Positions 14,925 through 21,972 of a DNA stretch of 37,719 nucleotides are shown in pieces. The stretch lies in assembly GCA_900552125.1 (NCBI GenBank), contig URYK01000028.1, positions 1 through 37,719 on the forward strand, written 5' to 3'. This DNA is from an uncultured Solobacterium sp. Its GTDB lineage: Bacteria > Bacillota_I > Bacilli_A > Erysipelotrichales > Erysipelotrichaceae. A program made the position numbers and the translations under genes. Under the pieces are notes generated by a model. The model was not told the DNA's origin. It worked only from the letters and a program-made list of their open reading frames with translations, and did not search any database. Numbering within the stretch: position 1 is the first letter of the stretch; each line of letters starts with the position of its first letter.

Positions 14925-16157
14925 TCATAACTCTATTAACTGATTGATCTTCTCCCATCCTTCTTCATCTAATCCAAAATTCTTATCTACCGTTACATAC
15001 GTATATCCATCCACAATTAATATAGATTCATCACCTTCATATATCCATTTTCCATTCTGCTTTGTTCCTTCTTTGATTCCAGGACACATGATTTGTTTAT
15101 ACTCTTCCTTTTCATATTGATCCTTAACCCAATCAGAAAGTATTCCATCTTGTATCTTATATCGTTCAATATAGACATAATTATCATCAGGATAAGAAAT
15201 ATTAATTGATATGTTTTGACATAAAAATGACCTTACTTCATAAACTTCAATCTTCTCTTGATCTTCTTCAAATACTTTTGATAAGTCTTTATCTAAATCC
15301 ACCATATCATTTTCTACATTATTTAAAGTGGGTACCATAATCTGTGACCCAGCAAAATATAACACTCCGATAATAGCTACTATGGATATCCAAAAGATAT
15401 ATTTTCCTTTTTTACACATAAAACAATTTTTCCTACTAATATAATAGATACCAAAAGCTAAGATGAATATGATGCTTAATATAATAAAAAAATAAAGAGA
15501 TATCATAAAACTTAACAAAAATATAATTACCCCAAGGAATACTGTAAAAAATATAGAAGTACATACGATTATTCCTTTTGATGCGATTGGTTTTCTTCTG
15601 CAAAACCAGTATAGAAAACTTACATATTCAATTGATAACATTGCTCCAAGAATCAGGAATAGCACTAAAACCATCATTGTAAAATTATCACAATATAACT
15701 CACTTTTCATTATAGTATAAGCCCTAAAAACATTCATTACACTAAGTATAAACAAAGCTAAGTGAAGCATTAAACTCTTTATTGAACTTTTTAATAGAAT
15801 TTTTTGGTCTTCTTTATTATTCTCACGCAACGTTACATTTTCATGATCTGTTCGATAAATCTGCAACGCCCCATTAGAGCCAACATATTCATATCCATAT
15901 TCTTCTATAAAACTGCGATATCTTTTCGCTTTTTCTGTTTCCGTTTCTGGCGCAATCATAGAAAAGTCTTTTGTATAATCCACAATATAATAATTTCTAT
16001 CTTCTGTTTTTTCAAAAGTCAACCAACAAGAATTATTTCCAAATATAGATACTAATTTCCAGCCTTTTTTAGCCATATGGTTTAAATACATTTGAAATCC
16101 TAGATATTGAAATGGATATACAAACAGCCAGCGATATGTCCTTCTTTTTTTCATCAT
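14925..16157 (-). CDS. DUF2812-domain membrane protein, copy 1
   Basis: About 410 residues. The N-terminal 115 residues fit DUF2812 (FQYLGFQMYLNHMAKKGWKL, FEKTEDRNYYIVDYTKD). Next come about six membrane segments between residues 125 and 280 and a C-terminal extracytoplasmic domain ending GWEKINQLIEL. DUF2812 proteins are commonly paired with PadR regulators; their molecular job is unknown. It is a tandem paralogue of the following gene, with near-identical ends but a diverged membrane core. The ATG at 16157 has AAGGA at 7 nt; the GTG at 16163 lies too close to that site. Confidence 0.8.
   Translation of the reverse strand: MMKKRRTYRWLFVYPFQYLGFQMYLNHMAKKGWKLVSIFGNNSCWLTFEKTEDRNYYIVDYTKDFSMIAPETETEKAKRYRSFIEEYGYEYVGSNGALQIYRTDHENVTLRENNKEDQKILLKSSIKSLMLHLALFILSVMNVFRAYTIMKSELYCDNFTMMVLVLFLILGAMLSIEYVSFLYWFCRRKPIASKGIIVCTSIFFTVFLGVIIFLLSFMISLYFFIILSIIFILAFGIYYISRKNCFMCKKGKYIFWISIVAIIGVLYFAGSQIMVPTLNNVENDMVDLDKDLSKVFEEDQEKIEVYEVRSFLCQNISINISYPDDNYVYIERYKIQDGILSDWVKDQYEKEEYKQIMCPGIKEGTKQNGKWIYEGDESILIVDGYTYVTVDKNFGLDEEGWEKINQLIEL
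15001..15120. repeat. Direct repeat, copy A, inside DUF2812 gene 1
   Basis: This 120-bp stretch matches 16271-16390 with five differences that I can count, while the membrane-spanning middle of the two genes is much more diverged. This suggests recent gene conversion or selection on the C-terminal domain. Confidence 0.75.
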
Positions 16158-16194
16158 TCTCACTTCCTTCTAAGATATAGGATTTATTGTGTAA

Positions 16195-17439
16195 TCATAA
16201 TTCTATTAGCTGATTAATTTTCTTCCATCCAGCATCATCCAATATAAAGTTCTTATCTACTGCAATATATGTATATTCATCCACAATCAATATAGATTCA
16301 TCACCTTCATATATCCATTTTCCATTCTGCTTTGTTCCCTCTTTGATTCCAGGACACATGATTTGTTTATACTCCTCTTTTTCATATTGATTCTTTATCC
16401 AGTCTTTTAAGATACCATCCTGTATCTTATATCGGTCAATATAGACATAATTATCATCAGGATAAGTGATACTGATTGATAAATTATTGCTTAAAATAGA
16501 ATTTCGCTCATACGTTGTTAGTTCTAATTTCGTATCATTTGCTTCATTGAAGATTTTATTTATCTCTTCTGTCTTATCGCTCATATCCGCATTAGGTTCT
16601 GGGATAGAAAGAAATGATAACCTTGTAGTAATGTTTAAGAAGAGTAAAATCAAAACAATCATACTAATGTAAACAAGATATTTTCCATTTGCTCGATGAA
16701 TATATCGCATAAGAGAGTATAGACAAACTACGAAAATCACACTGATTCCTATATACAACACTAAATAGAATGAAGTCATAAAACCCAATAATATGATAAT
16801 GGTGATCAATAGAATAAATGAGCGGAAATATGATGATATCAACATCCAACTTGATGATTGTAGTGGTTTTCTTCTACAATACCAATATAAAAATGGAATG
16901 ATTTCAGAAAAGATTAATGTTAGGCAGAACAATCCAATAAATACTTGTCCAAAGATTGACACATTACTTGTATATAAAGAATTTTTCCCATTTCGATATA
17001 AAATAATGAAATTAAACATAAAGCTAAAAATCAATAACAAATTAAACCCGAAACTTTTCCATACACTTTTCTGTAGAATTTTCATATCCTCTTCGTTATT
17101 TTCACGTAATACCACTTGATCAGAATTTGTACGATAAATCTGCAATGCTCCATTAGAACCAACATATTCATATCCAAACTCTTCTATAAATCCGCGATAT
17201 CTTTTAGCTTTTTCCGTTTCAGTTTCTGGGGTAAGTGCTGAATAATCCTTTGTGTAATCTACAATATAATATTCGGTATCAGTATCTTCATTTTTCTCGA
17301 AGGTAAGCCTACAGGAAGAACTTCCAAAAACAGAAACAAGCTTCCATCCTTTTTTTTCCATTTGATTTAAATACTTCTGTAACGCGAGATACTGATATGG
17401 TTCAACATTTATCCATCGTTTGATTCTTCTCTTTTTCAT
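16195..17439 (-). CDS. DUF2812-domain membrane protein, copy 2
   Basis: About 414 residues with the same plan as its downstream neighbour: N-terminal DUF2812 segment (YLALQKYLNQMEKKGWKLVS), about six membrane helices, and a C-terminal domain with YKQIMCPGIKEGTKQ and GWKKINQLIEL. The shared C-terminal strings are nearly identical between copies. It follows padR almost without a gap: the ATG at 17439 has AAGGAG at 8 nt, and that site overlaps the padR stop. The gene is therefore cotranscribed with its regulator. By analogy with other PadR modules the proteins could respond to membrane or drug stress; this is inference only. Confidence 0.8.
   Translation of the reverse strand: MKKRRIKRWINVEPYQYLALQKYLNQMEKKGWKLVSVFGSSSCRLTFEKNEDTDTEYYIVDYTKDYSALTPETETEKAKRYRGFIEEFGYEYVGSNGALQIYRTNSDQVVLRENNEEDMKILQKSVWKSFGFNLLLIFSFMFNFIILYRNGKNSLYTSNVSIFGQVFIGLFCLTLIFSEIIPFLYWYCRRKPLQSSSWMLISSYFRSFILLITIIILLGFMTSFYLVLYIGISVIFVVCLYSLMRYIHRANGKYLVYISMIVLILLFLNITTRLSFLSIPEPNADMSDKTEEINKIFNEANDTKLELTTYERNSILSNNLSISITYPDDNYVYIDRYKIQDGILKDWIKNQYEKEEYKQIMCPGIKEGTKQNGKWIYEGDESILIVDEYTYIAVDKNFILDDAGWKKINQLIEL
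16271..16390. repeat. Direct repeat, copy B, inside DUF2812 gene 2
   Basis: Partner of the 120-bp repeat at 15001-15120, in the same orientation and the same reading frame, 1270 bp away. Confidence 0.75.
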
Positions 17440-17444
17440 TGCCT

Positions 17445-17765
17445 TCACTCCTTATTCTTCAAAATATAAGCTCGCCCCTCTTCTAACATGAGCTGTATCC
17501 TAGCATATTCTTCTTCCAGCATCTCCCTTCCTTTTTCTGTTATGTAATAATAACGTTTTCTCCCATTTACAGCTACTTCTCTGATAAGATTTTCTTGTTC
17601 AAACTTTGATAGCATCGTGTAAAGTGTTCCAGGAACTAAATGTACTCTTCCTTTCGTCAGTGTTAGCACAAATTCTGTTATCTCCATCCCACATCGTGGT
17701 TCTAATAAAGCAATCAATGTATAATACATCGGTTCTGTTAATGTTTCTAATTGTTTTTTTGGCAT
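17445..17765 (-). CDS. PadR-family transcriptional regulator (controls the DUF2812 operon)
   Basis: 106 residues from MPKKQLETLTEPMYYTLIALL. The PadR winged helix is clear: CGMEITEFVLTLTKGRVHLVPGTLYTMLSKFEQENLI and RKRYYYITEKGREMLEEEY, followed by a dimerisation helix. PadR proteins repress their own operon until a ligand releases them. The family start is at 17765. The only strong ribosome site (GGAGG, 17799-17795) is about 30 nt away, separated from it by a perfect palindrome. An in-frame ATG at 17801 would add 12 residues and would lie at the very start of the predicted transcript. See the promoter entry. Confidence 0.9.
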   Translation of the reverse strand: MPKKQLETLTEPMYYTLIALLEPRCGMEITEFVLTLTKGRVHLVPGTLYTMLSKFEQENLIREVAVNGRKRYYYITEKGREMLEEEYARIQLMLEEGRAYILKNKE

Positions 17766-17774
17766 AGTTATCTT

Positions 17775-17793
17775 AATATCGTTTAACGATATT
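17775..17793. promoter_or_regulatory. PadR operator 1, downstream of the promoter
   Basis: Perfect inverted repeat AATATCGTT-T-AACGATATT. It lies between the GGAGG box and the padR start at 17765. As RNA it would form a 9-bp hairpin, which would bring GGAGG to about 10 nt from the AUG. The same core occurs at 17813-17827. Confidence 0.75.
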
Positions 17794-17805
17794 ACCTCCA
17801 TCTTT

Positions 17806-17834
17806 ATTGTATTATCGTTTAACGATATTGTCAA
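17806..17834 (-). promoter_or_regulatory. padR-DUF2812 promoter with operator 2 filling the spacer
   Basis: On the minus strand TTGACA (17834-17829), 17 bp, TACAAT (17811-17806). The spacer is almost wholly made of the second copy of the operator (TATCGTTTAACGATA core, 17813-17827). Repressor bound there would block RNA polymerase directly. The two operator centres are 36 bp apart. Confidence 0.8.
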
Positions 17835-17841
17835 CAGGATT

Positions 17842-17870
17842 AAAAAAACTATGCAGTATTTACTACATAG
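17842..17870 (-). terminator. Intrinsic terminator between the two PadR operons
   Basis: On the minus strand CTATGTAGT-AAAT-ACTGCATAG (9 bp, one G-U) followed by TTTTTTT. It ends the PadR-HAAS operon just before the promoter of the PadR-DUF2812 operon. Confidence 0.9.
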
Positions 17871-17871
17871 C

Positions 17872-18300
17872 TTATTCATATATGATTTTTATATTGTCAT
17901 ATGTTTTTGATGATGAAACTATTTTAACCTGATTTATTGCTTCGTTCGTATATACTCTTTTATCCTTTAAACCATCTAGAAATATATCTATCTGTTCAAG
18001 TGCATGCTGATTTTCTCTTTGGATATAAATATTCTTTCCATCAAGATCAACTTCTACAGTGGATGTATAATATATTTTTATTTCATCATCTAAGGACTCA
18101 TCAAAATCCCATGTGTAATCAGGATAATCTTTGAATATAATAGTATCTATATTCTTTACAGAATATGTTTTCTGCTGAGTATCGGAAAGTACAGATAAAT
18201 CATCAATAACCTTAAATCCTTTCACCTCAAACAAAAGCATCGTACCGCCAATTGCCATCATCGTAACACCAAGGATCAAAGAAATCAAAAACTTTTTCAT
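17872..18300 (-). CDS. Small membrane-anchored protein of a PadR-HAAS operon
   Basis: 142 residues. One N-terminal membrane segment (LISLILGVTMMAIGGTMLLFE) is followed by an extracytoplasmic domain of beta-rich character (YSVKNIDTIIFKDYPDY, KIYYTSTVEVDLDGKNIYI). It resembles DUF4097-type adhesin-like proteins that often close PadR-DUF1700 operons, though I do not recognise a specific family motif. It starts 6 nt after the HAAS gene and ends at a terminator. No catalytic motif is visible. Confidence 0.6.
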   Translation of the reverse strand: MKKFLISLILGVTMMAIGGTMLLFEVKGFKVIDDLSVLSDTQQKTYSVKNIDTIIFKDYPDYTWDFDESLDDEIKIYYTSTVEVDLDGKNIYIQRENQHALEQIDIFLDGLKDKRVYTNEAINQVKIVSSSKTYDNIKIIYE

Positions 18301-18306
18301 TTTCCT

Positions 18307-19248
18307 TTACCCCCTTCTCCACAATACGCGATGCAATAATGATAAGCACCCTGAAATAACAATCAATCCGCCAATCGTCATAAAATATGCACCGATTAAT
18401 GTAACTCCTTCAAAACTGAATACAATCATTACGCCTAGCACACAACAAAGACCTACAATGACCATTACACATGGAATCATAAGGATGAAAAACAATAAAT
18501 GACTAATTAATGTGATAATTTTATTTCCTTGTGACTGTTCCTTTTTCTTAGGTTCTTCTTCCCATTTGATCTCTTCTTCATCATTTGTTTGAGCTGTATC
18601 TTCTTTATTGGAAAAGGAATGTACGGTTTCTTTTGCTTTTTCAAAATCAAAGCTTTCTTTAAAATCCTCAAATACAGTTCCTTGTTCATTATTTTTATGT
18701 ACTTTACGATATCGAGATAATCTTTTAGAACATAAATTAATAAGCACAACAACAAAAATGACCACAAAGGCTAAACCAATGATAAAACGCCATACCATAG
18801 CTAACAAAGAACCGATACCATATCCTCCAACAGAATGAAGCAGACTGCTTCCTATTGATGAAATTATACGGAATGGTATATGTAAAAGTGATAATAGGAT
18901 TAGAATTACTAAGATTTCAAATACCAGTCTTACAACATCATCTACATCTAAAGAAGTTAAAGATCCTAAGAATCTTTGAAAACTTTCAAATAAGGAATCT
19001 AAAACTTTATTCAGTTTAGCATCAAAAGATTGATTCACACGCTGTGTATTGATTTTATAGGCATCTAAGATTTCTTCTACCAGCTCATCAATATCACCAA
19101 AATCCTGAATAACTTCTTCTTCAGTTTTACCTTCCTGCATCTTCATTTCAATATGTGTTCGGTACTCATCGATAATATCTTTACGTTCCTTCTCATTGAT
19201 TACATCTAGTTTTCTTTCTAATACACGCAAGAATTCCTCTTTACTCAT
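18307..19248 (-). CDS. HAAS/DUF1700-domain membrane protein
   Basis: 313 residues. The N-terminal 75 residues are a HAAS (DUF1700) domain: EEFLRVLERKLDVINEKERK, DIIDEYRTHIEMKMQEGK and EEVIQDFGDIDELVEEIL. There follow two membrane segments (about 105-130 and 145-170), a charged cytoplasmic-type linker (about 180-235, with KWEEEPKKKEQSQGNK), and two more membrane helices near the C-terminus. HAAS proteins are typical partners of PadR repressors and are thought to link membrane state to the regulator. It overlaps the padR gene by 8 nt, so translation is coupled. AGGAGG precedes its ATG. Confidence 0.85.
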   Translation of the reverse strand: MSKEEFLRVLERKLDVINEKERKDIIDEYRTHIEMKMQEGKTEEEVIQDFGDIDELVEEILDAYKINTQRVNQSFDAKLNKVLDSLFESFQRFLGSLTSLDVDDVVRLVFEILVILILLSLLHIPFRIISSIGSSLLHSVGGYGIGSLLAMVWRFIIGLAFVVIFVVVLINLCSKRLSRYRKVHKNNEQGTVFEDFKESFDFEKAKETVHSFSNKEDTAQTNDEEEIKWEEEPKKKEQSQGNKIITLISHLLFFILMIPCVMVIVGLCCVLGVMIVFSFEGVTLIGAYFMTIGGLIVISGCLSLLHRVLWRRG

Positions 19249-19564
19249 ATATGTCAGCCTCCTTTATAAAGCGAGATACATTCTCATGGAATTCATTCCA
19301 TTCCTTTAGAAGCTCTCTTGTTTTTATCTTCCCATTTTCGCTTATACGATAATACTTTCTAGGTGGACCTTCTTTTGACTCACTCAGATAGGTTTCAAAA
19401 TAATGTTCATTTGTCAATCGTTTTAATAATGGATAGATTGTCCCTTCATTGACATCGATGATTTTCCCAACTTCTGATACTAATTCATATCCATACATAT
19501 CTCTTTTGTATACCGACAATAAGACAATTAATTCTAATACCCCTTTCTTAAACTGTGTGTTCAT
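19241..19564 (-). CDS. PadR-family transcriptional regulator (HAAS operon)
   Basis: 107 residues of standard PadR form: QFKKGVLELIVLLSVYKRDM YGYELVSEV around residues 4-32, then VNEGTIYPLLKRLTNEHYF and GPPRKYYRISENGKIKTREL. It is the first gene of the operon with the HAAS protein and the small membrane protein, and should repress its own transcription. AGGAGTG lies 7 nt before the ATG. It is only distantly similar to the PadR at 17445, and its promoter lacks that operator sequence, so the two circuits look independent. Confidence 0.92.
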   Translation of the reverse strand: MNTQFKKGVLELIVLLSVYKRDMYGYELVSEVGKIIDVNEGTIYPLLKRLTNEHYFETYLSESKEGPPRKYYRISENGKIKTRELLKEWNEFHENVSRFIKEADIYE

Positions 19565-19582
19565 ATTATCACTCCTACTATT

Positions 19583-19611
19583 ATAGTATATACAGTACCT
19601 TGCATTGTCAA
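19583..19611 (-). promoter_or_regulatory. Promoter of the PadR-HAAS operon
   Basis: On the minus strand TTGACA (19611-19606), 17 bp, TACTAT (19588-19583). Imperfect dyads overlap it (TACTGTATATACTA and AGTACTTG..CAAGGTACT), which could be the PadR binding region. Confidence 0.6.
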
Positions 19612-19633
19612 GTACTAAATGTTATATAATAGT

Positions 19634-19653
19634 AAAAAAACGGCATTGCCGTT
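19634..19653 (-). terminator. Intrinsic terminator of the dut gene
   Basis: On the minus strand AACGGCA-A-TGCCGTT followed by TTTTTT. It overlaps the dut stop codon. Confidence 0.85.
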
Positions 19654-20167
19654 AATTTTGATTTGTACTGCCAAATCCGCCATTTCTTATTTCTGTAGTA
19701 TCATCATCTTCACAGATACCAAAAGGCAAAAATATACCTTGAGCTATTCCTTGTAACACTGGTATATCTACTGTTTTATTTTCTACTGTATCATTGGTCA
19801 TTTTAATGAAGATATGTCCTTCATTATCACTAGAATAATAATCACTATCTATAATACCAACTGTATTATTCATCTGTAAACGATATTTAAATCCTAAGGA
19901 TGAACGAGGAAATAACTGTAATACCCAGCCTTCCTGTATATATACTCGAATTCCCGTAGGAATTTTAATCGTTTCTTTAGGAGATAAACGAATAGCTATT
20001 GGGGTAAAGAAATCGTAGCCAGCAGAGCCAGTAGTTGCTCGTTTGGGCAATTTTATCTTTTCATAAATCTCTTGTATATCAGTAAGTGAAGTATTAGGAA
20101 AAGTATCAAACCAGTCTTGTTTAAATTGTGAATAGCTTACTTTTTCAAATCTAGCAACTTTTTTCAT
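19652..20167 (-). CDS. dut: dUTP diphosphatase
   Basis: 171 residues from MKKVARFEKVSYSQF. All five trimeric dUTPase motifs appear in order: RATTGSAGYDFFTP (I), PRSSLGFK (II), NNTVGIIDSDYYSSD (III, with the catalytic Asp), QGIAQGIFLPF (IV) and RNGGFGSTN (V). The enzyme converts dUTP to dUMP, which complements the dCMP deaminase elsewhere in this window. About 50 residues precede motif I, longer than a minimal bacterial Dut, as in some Firmicute and phage forms. Start chosen for AAAGGAG at 7 nt; the longer frame to 20254 overlaps the upstream gene and a terminator. Confidence 0.93.
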   Translation of the reverse strand: MKKVARFEKVSYSQFKQDWFDTFPNTSLTDIQEIYEKIKLPKRATTGSAGYDFFTPIAIRLSPKETIKIPTGIRVYIQEGWVLQLFPRSSLGFKYRLQMNNTVGIIDSDYYSSDNEGHIFIKMTNDTVENKTVDIPVLQGIAQGIFLPFGICEDDDTTEIRNGGFGSTNQN

Positions 20168-20180
20168 ATATTTCTCCTTT

Positions 20181-20201
20181 AAAAAAAAAGGCAATATGCC
20201 T
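20181..20201 (-). terminator. Intrinsic terminator between the TSCPD gene and dut
   Basis: On the minus strand AGGCA-TAT-TGCCT followed by nine T. The dut ribosome site begins immediately after the T-run. A weak promoter (TTTACT, 17 bp, TAAAAT, -10 at 20209-20204) inside the TSCPD 3' end could start transcription within the hairpin and so escape it. Confidence 0.75.
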
Positions 20202-20457
20202 ATTTTATCGTTTCTGCATATTCTAGTAAAGCTGATGCAATCTGATCTGGACAAGAAGTTGATTTTACACCGCAGCGAACACCCTTAAATGCATCAACTA
20301 CCTCATCAATCGTTTTATCTTTGATAATTCTTGAGATACCTAATAGATTTCCAGGACATCCTCCAACAATCGTTACACTGCGAACTACATCCTTATCCAT
20401 CTCAAAACGCATTTCTCTTGAACATACTCCTTTTGGTTTATATACAAATGTCTCCAA
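20200..20457 (-). CDS. TSCPD-domain protein (TIGR03905-like)
   Basis: 85 residues. The signature STSCPDQIASAL near the C-terminus and VGGCPGNLLGI in the middle identify the TSCPD family, a small domain related to the C-terminal zinc-binding part of vitamin B12-dependent ribonucleotide reductases. The stand-alone protein has no known function. Cys residues in CSREM, GGCPG, RCGVK and TSCPD could bind a metal. It starts with TTG at 20457 behind a perfect GGAGGAG site 7 nt away. Confidence 0.85.
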   Translation of the reverse strand: METFVYKPKGVCSREMRFEMDKDVVRSVTIVGGCPGNLLGISRIIKDKTIDEVVDAFKGVRCGVKSTSCPDQIASALLEYAETIK

Positions 20458-20490
20458 GTTTACTCCTCCTTCATGAATTTCTTATAAAGG

Positions 20491-20985
20491 TTAAAATCGT
20501 TTAATTACTGCCTTGGCGATATGTGCAATGAATAATCCTGTAGGAATACCTAAAAGAATTAAGATTGGTAAAACTGCCTGCATAAAAAACTGCTGATATA
20601 TAATAGTCACAACAATGACCTGTCCTATAGAATGGAAGACACTTCCTGCTACACTTACACCATAAATACTCATCGGCGATTTTTTAGCAATAATACAGGC
20701 TATACTTGATAAAATTACTCCTACAAAAGATAACCAGAATCCAGTACCAAATAAGATTCCTCTTAATAAAGATGCCAGTAATACACGCATCAAGTTAACT
20801 GATAGCATGACTTTCGCATCAAAGATATACAAGGCAACTAACCCCACGATGTTAGCCAATCCAAGTTTAAAGCCAGGTACAGGCACAGGTACAGGTACAG
20901 GTATCATGGACTCTACCATATGAAAAAGAATACTAATGGCAATCAGCATGGTGATCGTTGTCATTTTTTTAGTCTTGCTCATCAT
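20491..20985 (-). CDS. EetB-like Gx transporter family membrane protein (heptaprenyl diphosphate synthase component I-like)
   Basis: 164 residues with about five membrane helices. The signature PGFKLGLANIVGLVALYIFD followed by MRVLLASLLRGILFGTGFWLS and GSVFHSIGQ is that of the Gx transporter/Hpre_diP_synt_I family. In Listeria the extracellular electron transfer locus includes EetB, a member of this family, next to the NusG-domain-II protein EetA; the same pair is seen here. It overlaps the eetA-like gene by 4 nt (ATGA). The loop before PGFKLG has been stretched into a (Pro-Val) run encoded by a hexanucleotide repeat. Confidence 0.8.
   Translation of the reverse strand: MMSKTKKMTTITMLIAISILFHMVESMIPVPVPVPVPGFKLGLANIVGLVALYIFDAKVMLSVNLMRVLLASLLRGILFGTGFWLSFVGVILSSIACIIAKKSPMSIYGVSVAGSVFHSIGQVIVVTIIYQQFFMQAVLPILILLGIPTGLFIAHIAKAVIKRF
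20875..20904. repeat. Hexanucleotide microsatellite coding for a Pro-Val run
   Basis: Five tandem copies of AGGTAC (with AGGCAC and AGGTAT variants). Because the unit is 6 bp, slippage would change the protein by whole Pro-Val pairs without breaking the frame. Confidence 0.85.
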
Positions 20986-21362
20986 TGAATCACCGTATCC
21001 ACATCATCACTAGCTTCATCGTTTGTTTCGATTTGGACAATAATATTGTTTGGCAGACAGACAATTGGACGATTTGCATCTTCTACCCAGCCTTGAATCG
21101 AACATAAATGATATGGACTATTCTCCTTTTCTACTCGAACTTTTTCATCTTTAACTTCAATCTGAACTTCACCTAATGTTCCTTGTACAGTATAAACATC
21201 ATCATTCTTTAAATCCTCACGAAGAATTTCCTGATCTTTAAAACTGACAACAACTTCTTTTTCTTTACCTGCATTCACATATCCAGCCCATACAAGAGGG
21301 ATATAGAACAAAATAGCACAAATCATTACTAAACCTATAAATATTTTATCTGCTTTATTCAT
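20982..21362 (-). CDS. NusG domain II-containing membrane-anchored protein (EetA-like)
   Basis: 126 residues: an N-terminal membrane anchor (KIFIGLVMICAILFYIPLVWAGY) and an extracytoplasmic NusG-II-like beta domain with the family string YHLCSIQGWVEDANRPIVCLPNNIIVQI. This domain has no transcription role here. EetA of the Listeria flavin-based electron transfer system has the same architecture and is likewise followed by EetB. Here two FMN-binding-like lipoproteins lie immediately upstream, which strengthens the electron-transfer reading. Function is inferred by family and context. Confidence 0.8.
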   Translation of the reverse strand: MNKADKIFIGLVMICAILFYIPLVWAGYVNAGKEKEVVVSFKDQEILREDLKNDDVYTVQGTLGEVQIEVKDEKVRVEKENSPYHLCSIQGWVEDANRPIVCLPNNIIVQIETNDEASDDVDTVIQ

Positions 21363-21423
21363 AATTCCTCCATTATGTGTATATTATACCTAACTCTGAA
21401 AGGATTGCAAACATTTTACGAAA

Positions 21424-21451
21424 GAAAAAACTGTATCATCTGACACAGTTT
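21424..21451 (-). terminator. Intrinsic terminator after lipoprotein 2
   Basis: On the minus strand AAACTGTGTC-AGAT-GATACAGTTT (10 bp, one G-U) followed by TTTTC. It separates the lipoprotein from the EetA/EetB-like pair. Confidence 0.85.
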
Positions 21452-21453
21452 CC

Positions 21454-21873
21454 CTATTTAGCATTTTGCTGAGCCAATTCAATAGCCTTAATATAATTAT
21501 CTACTCGAATCGTACATCCTGTTCTTACATCTGCATTCTCTGCTTTTCCATCACTGCCAACTTTAATGGCATCAATTCCATTTTTAGCAATATATTTTTC
21601 CAAATAAGCAATTTGTTCGCTCCATTCCTTATGAATCGCACTTGCCTGTTTCATTCCATAATCTTCCCCTAATTCCTTCTTCGTCTTGTCTTTTCCTTTT
21701 GCTGTTTCATCAATGGATACCTCTACTAGATTATCATTTTTTAATTTTACTTTTGCAGTTGCAACTTCATCATTTTCATTGGTATAGCTTCCTGTTCCTT
21801 CTTTTTCTACAGAATTTCCGCTACAGCCAAATAGTAATAAAGCACTTATCATAAACATTATCAGTTTTCGCAT
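21454..21873 (-). CDS. FMN-binding-like lipoprotein 2
   Basis: 139 residues. Signal and lipobox MRKLIMFMISALLLFGC, then a low-complexity linker and a domain with AKVKLKNDNLVEVSIDET, MKQASAIHKEWSEQIAYLEK and, near the C-terminus, DVRTGCTIRVDNYIKAIELA. The last string occupies the place of the FMN_bind flavin-attachment motif (D-x-x-[ST]-G-A-T), with Cys in place of Ala and the acceptor Thr kept. It would sit outside the membrane and could carry flavin for extracellular electron transfer, as PplA does in Listeria; whether it is flavinylated is unproven. It is a paralogue of the neighbouring lipoprotein. AAGGAAG precedes the ATG at 21873. Confidence 0.7.
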   Translation of the reverse strand: MRKLIMFMISALLLFGCSGNSVEKEGTGSYTNENDEVATAKVKLKNDNLVEVSIDETAKGKDKTKKELGEDYGMKQASAIHKEWSEQIAYLEKYIAKNGIDAIKVGSDGKAENADVRTGCTIRVDNYIKAIELAQQNAK

Positions 21874-21925
21874 GTCAGACTTCCTTTCTTTATATCTTAA
21901 TATGGCTAAATTTAAAGAAAGTATA

Positions 21926-21958
21926 CAAAAAAACGATGTGAACATGAACACATCGTTT
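21926..21958 (-). terminator. Intrinsic terminator after lipoprotein 1
   Basis: On the minus strand AAACGATGTG pairs with CACATCGTTT (10 bp perfect) and runs into TTTTTTT. Each lipoprotein gene thus has its own terminator. Confidence 0.92.
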
Positions 21959-21972
21959 TAGAGTTAATAAGC

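Noticed and set aside
21466..21854. Plus-strand ORFs opposite the lipoprotein genes
   Set aside because: Shadow frames with biased Phe/Leu/Ser composition and no ribosome sites; the minus-strand lipoproteins have clear motifs.
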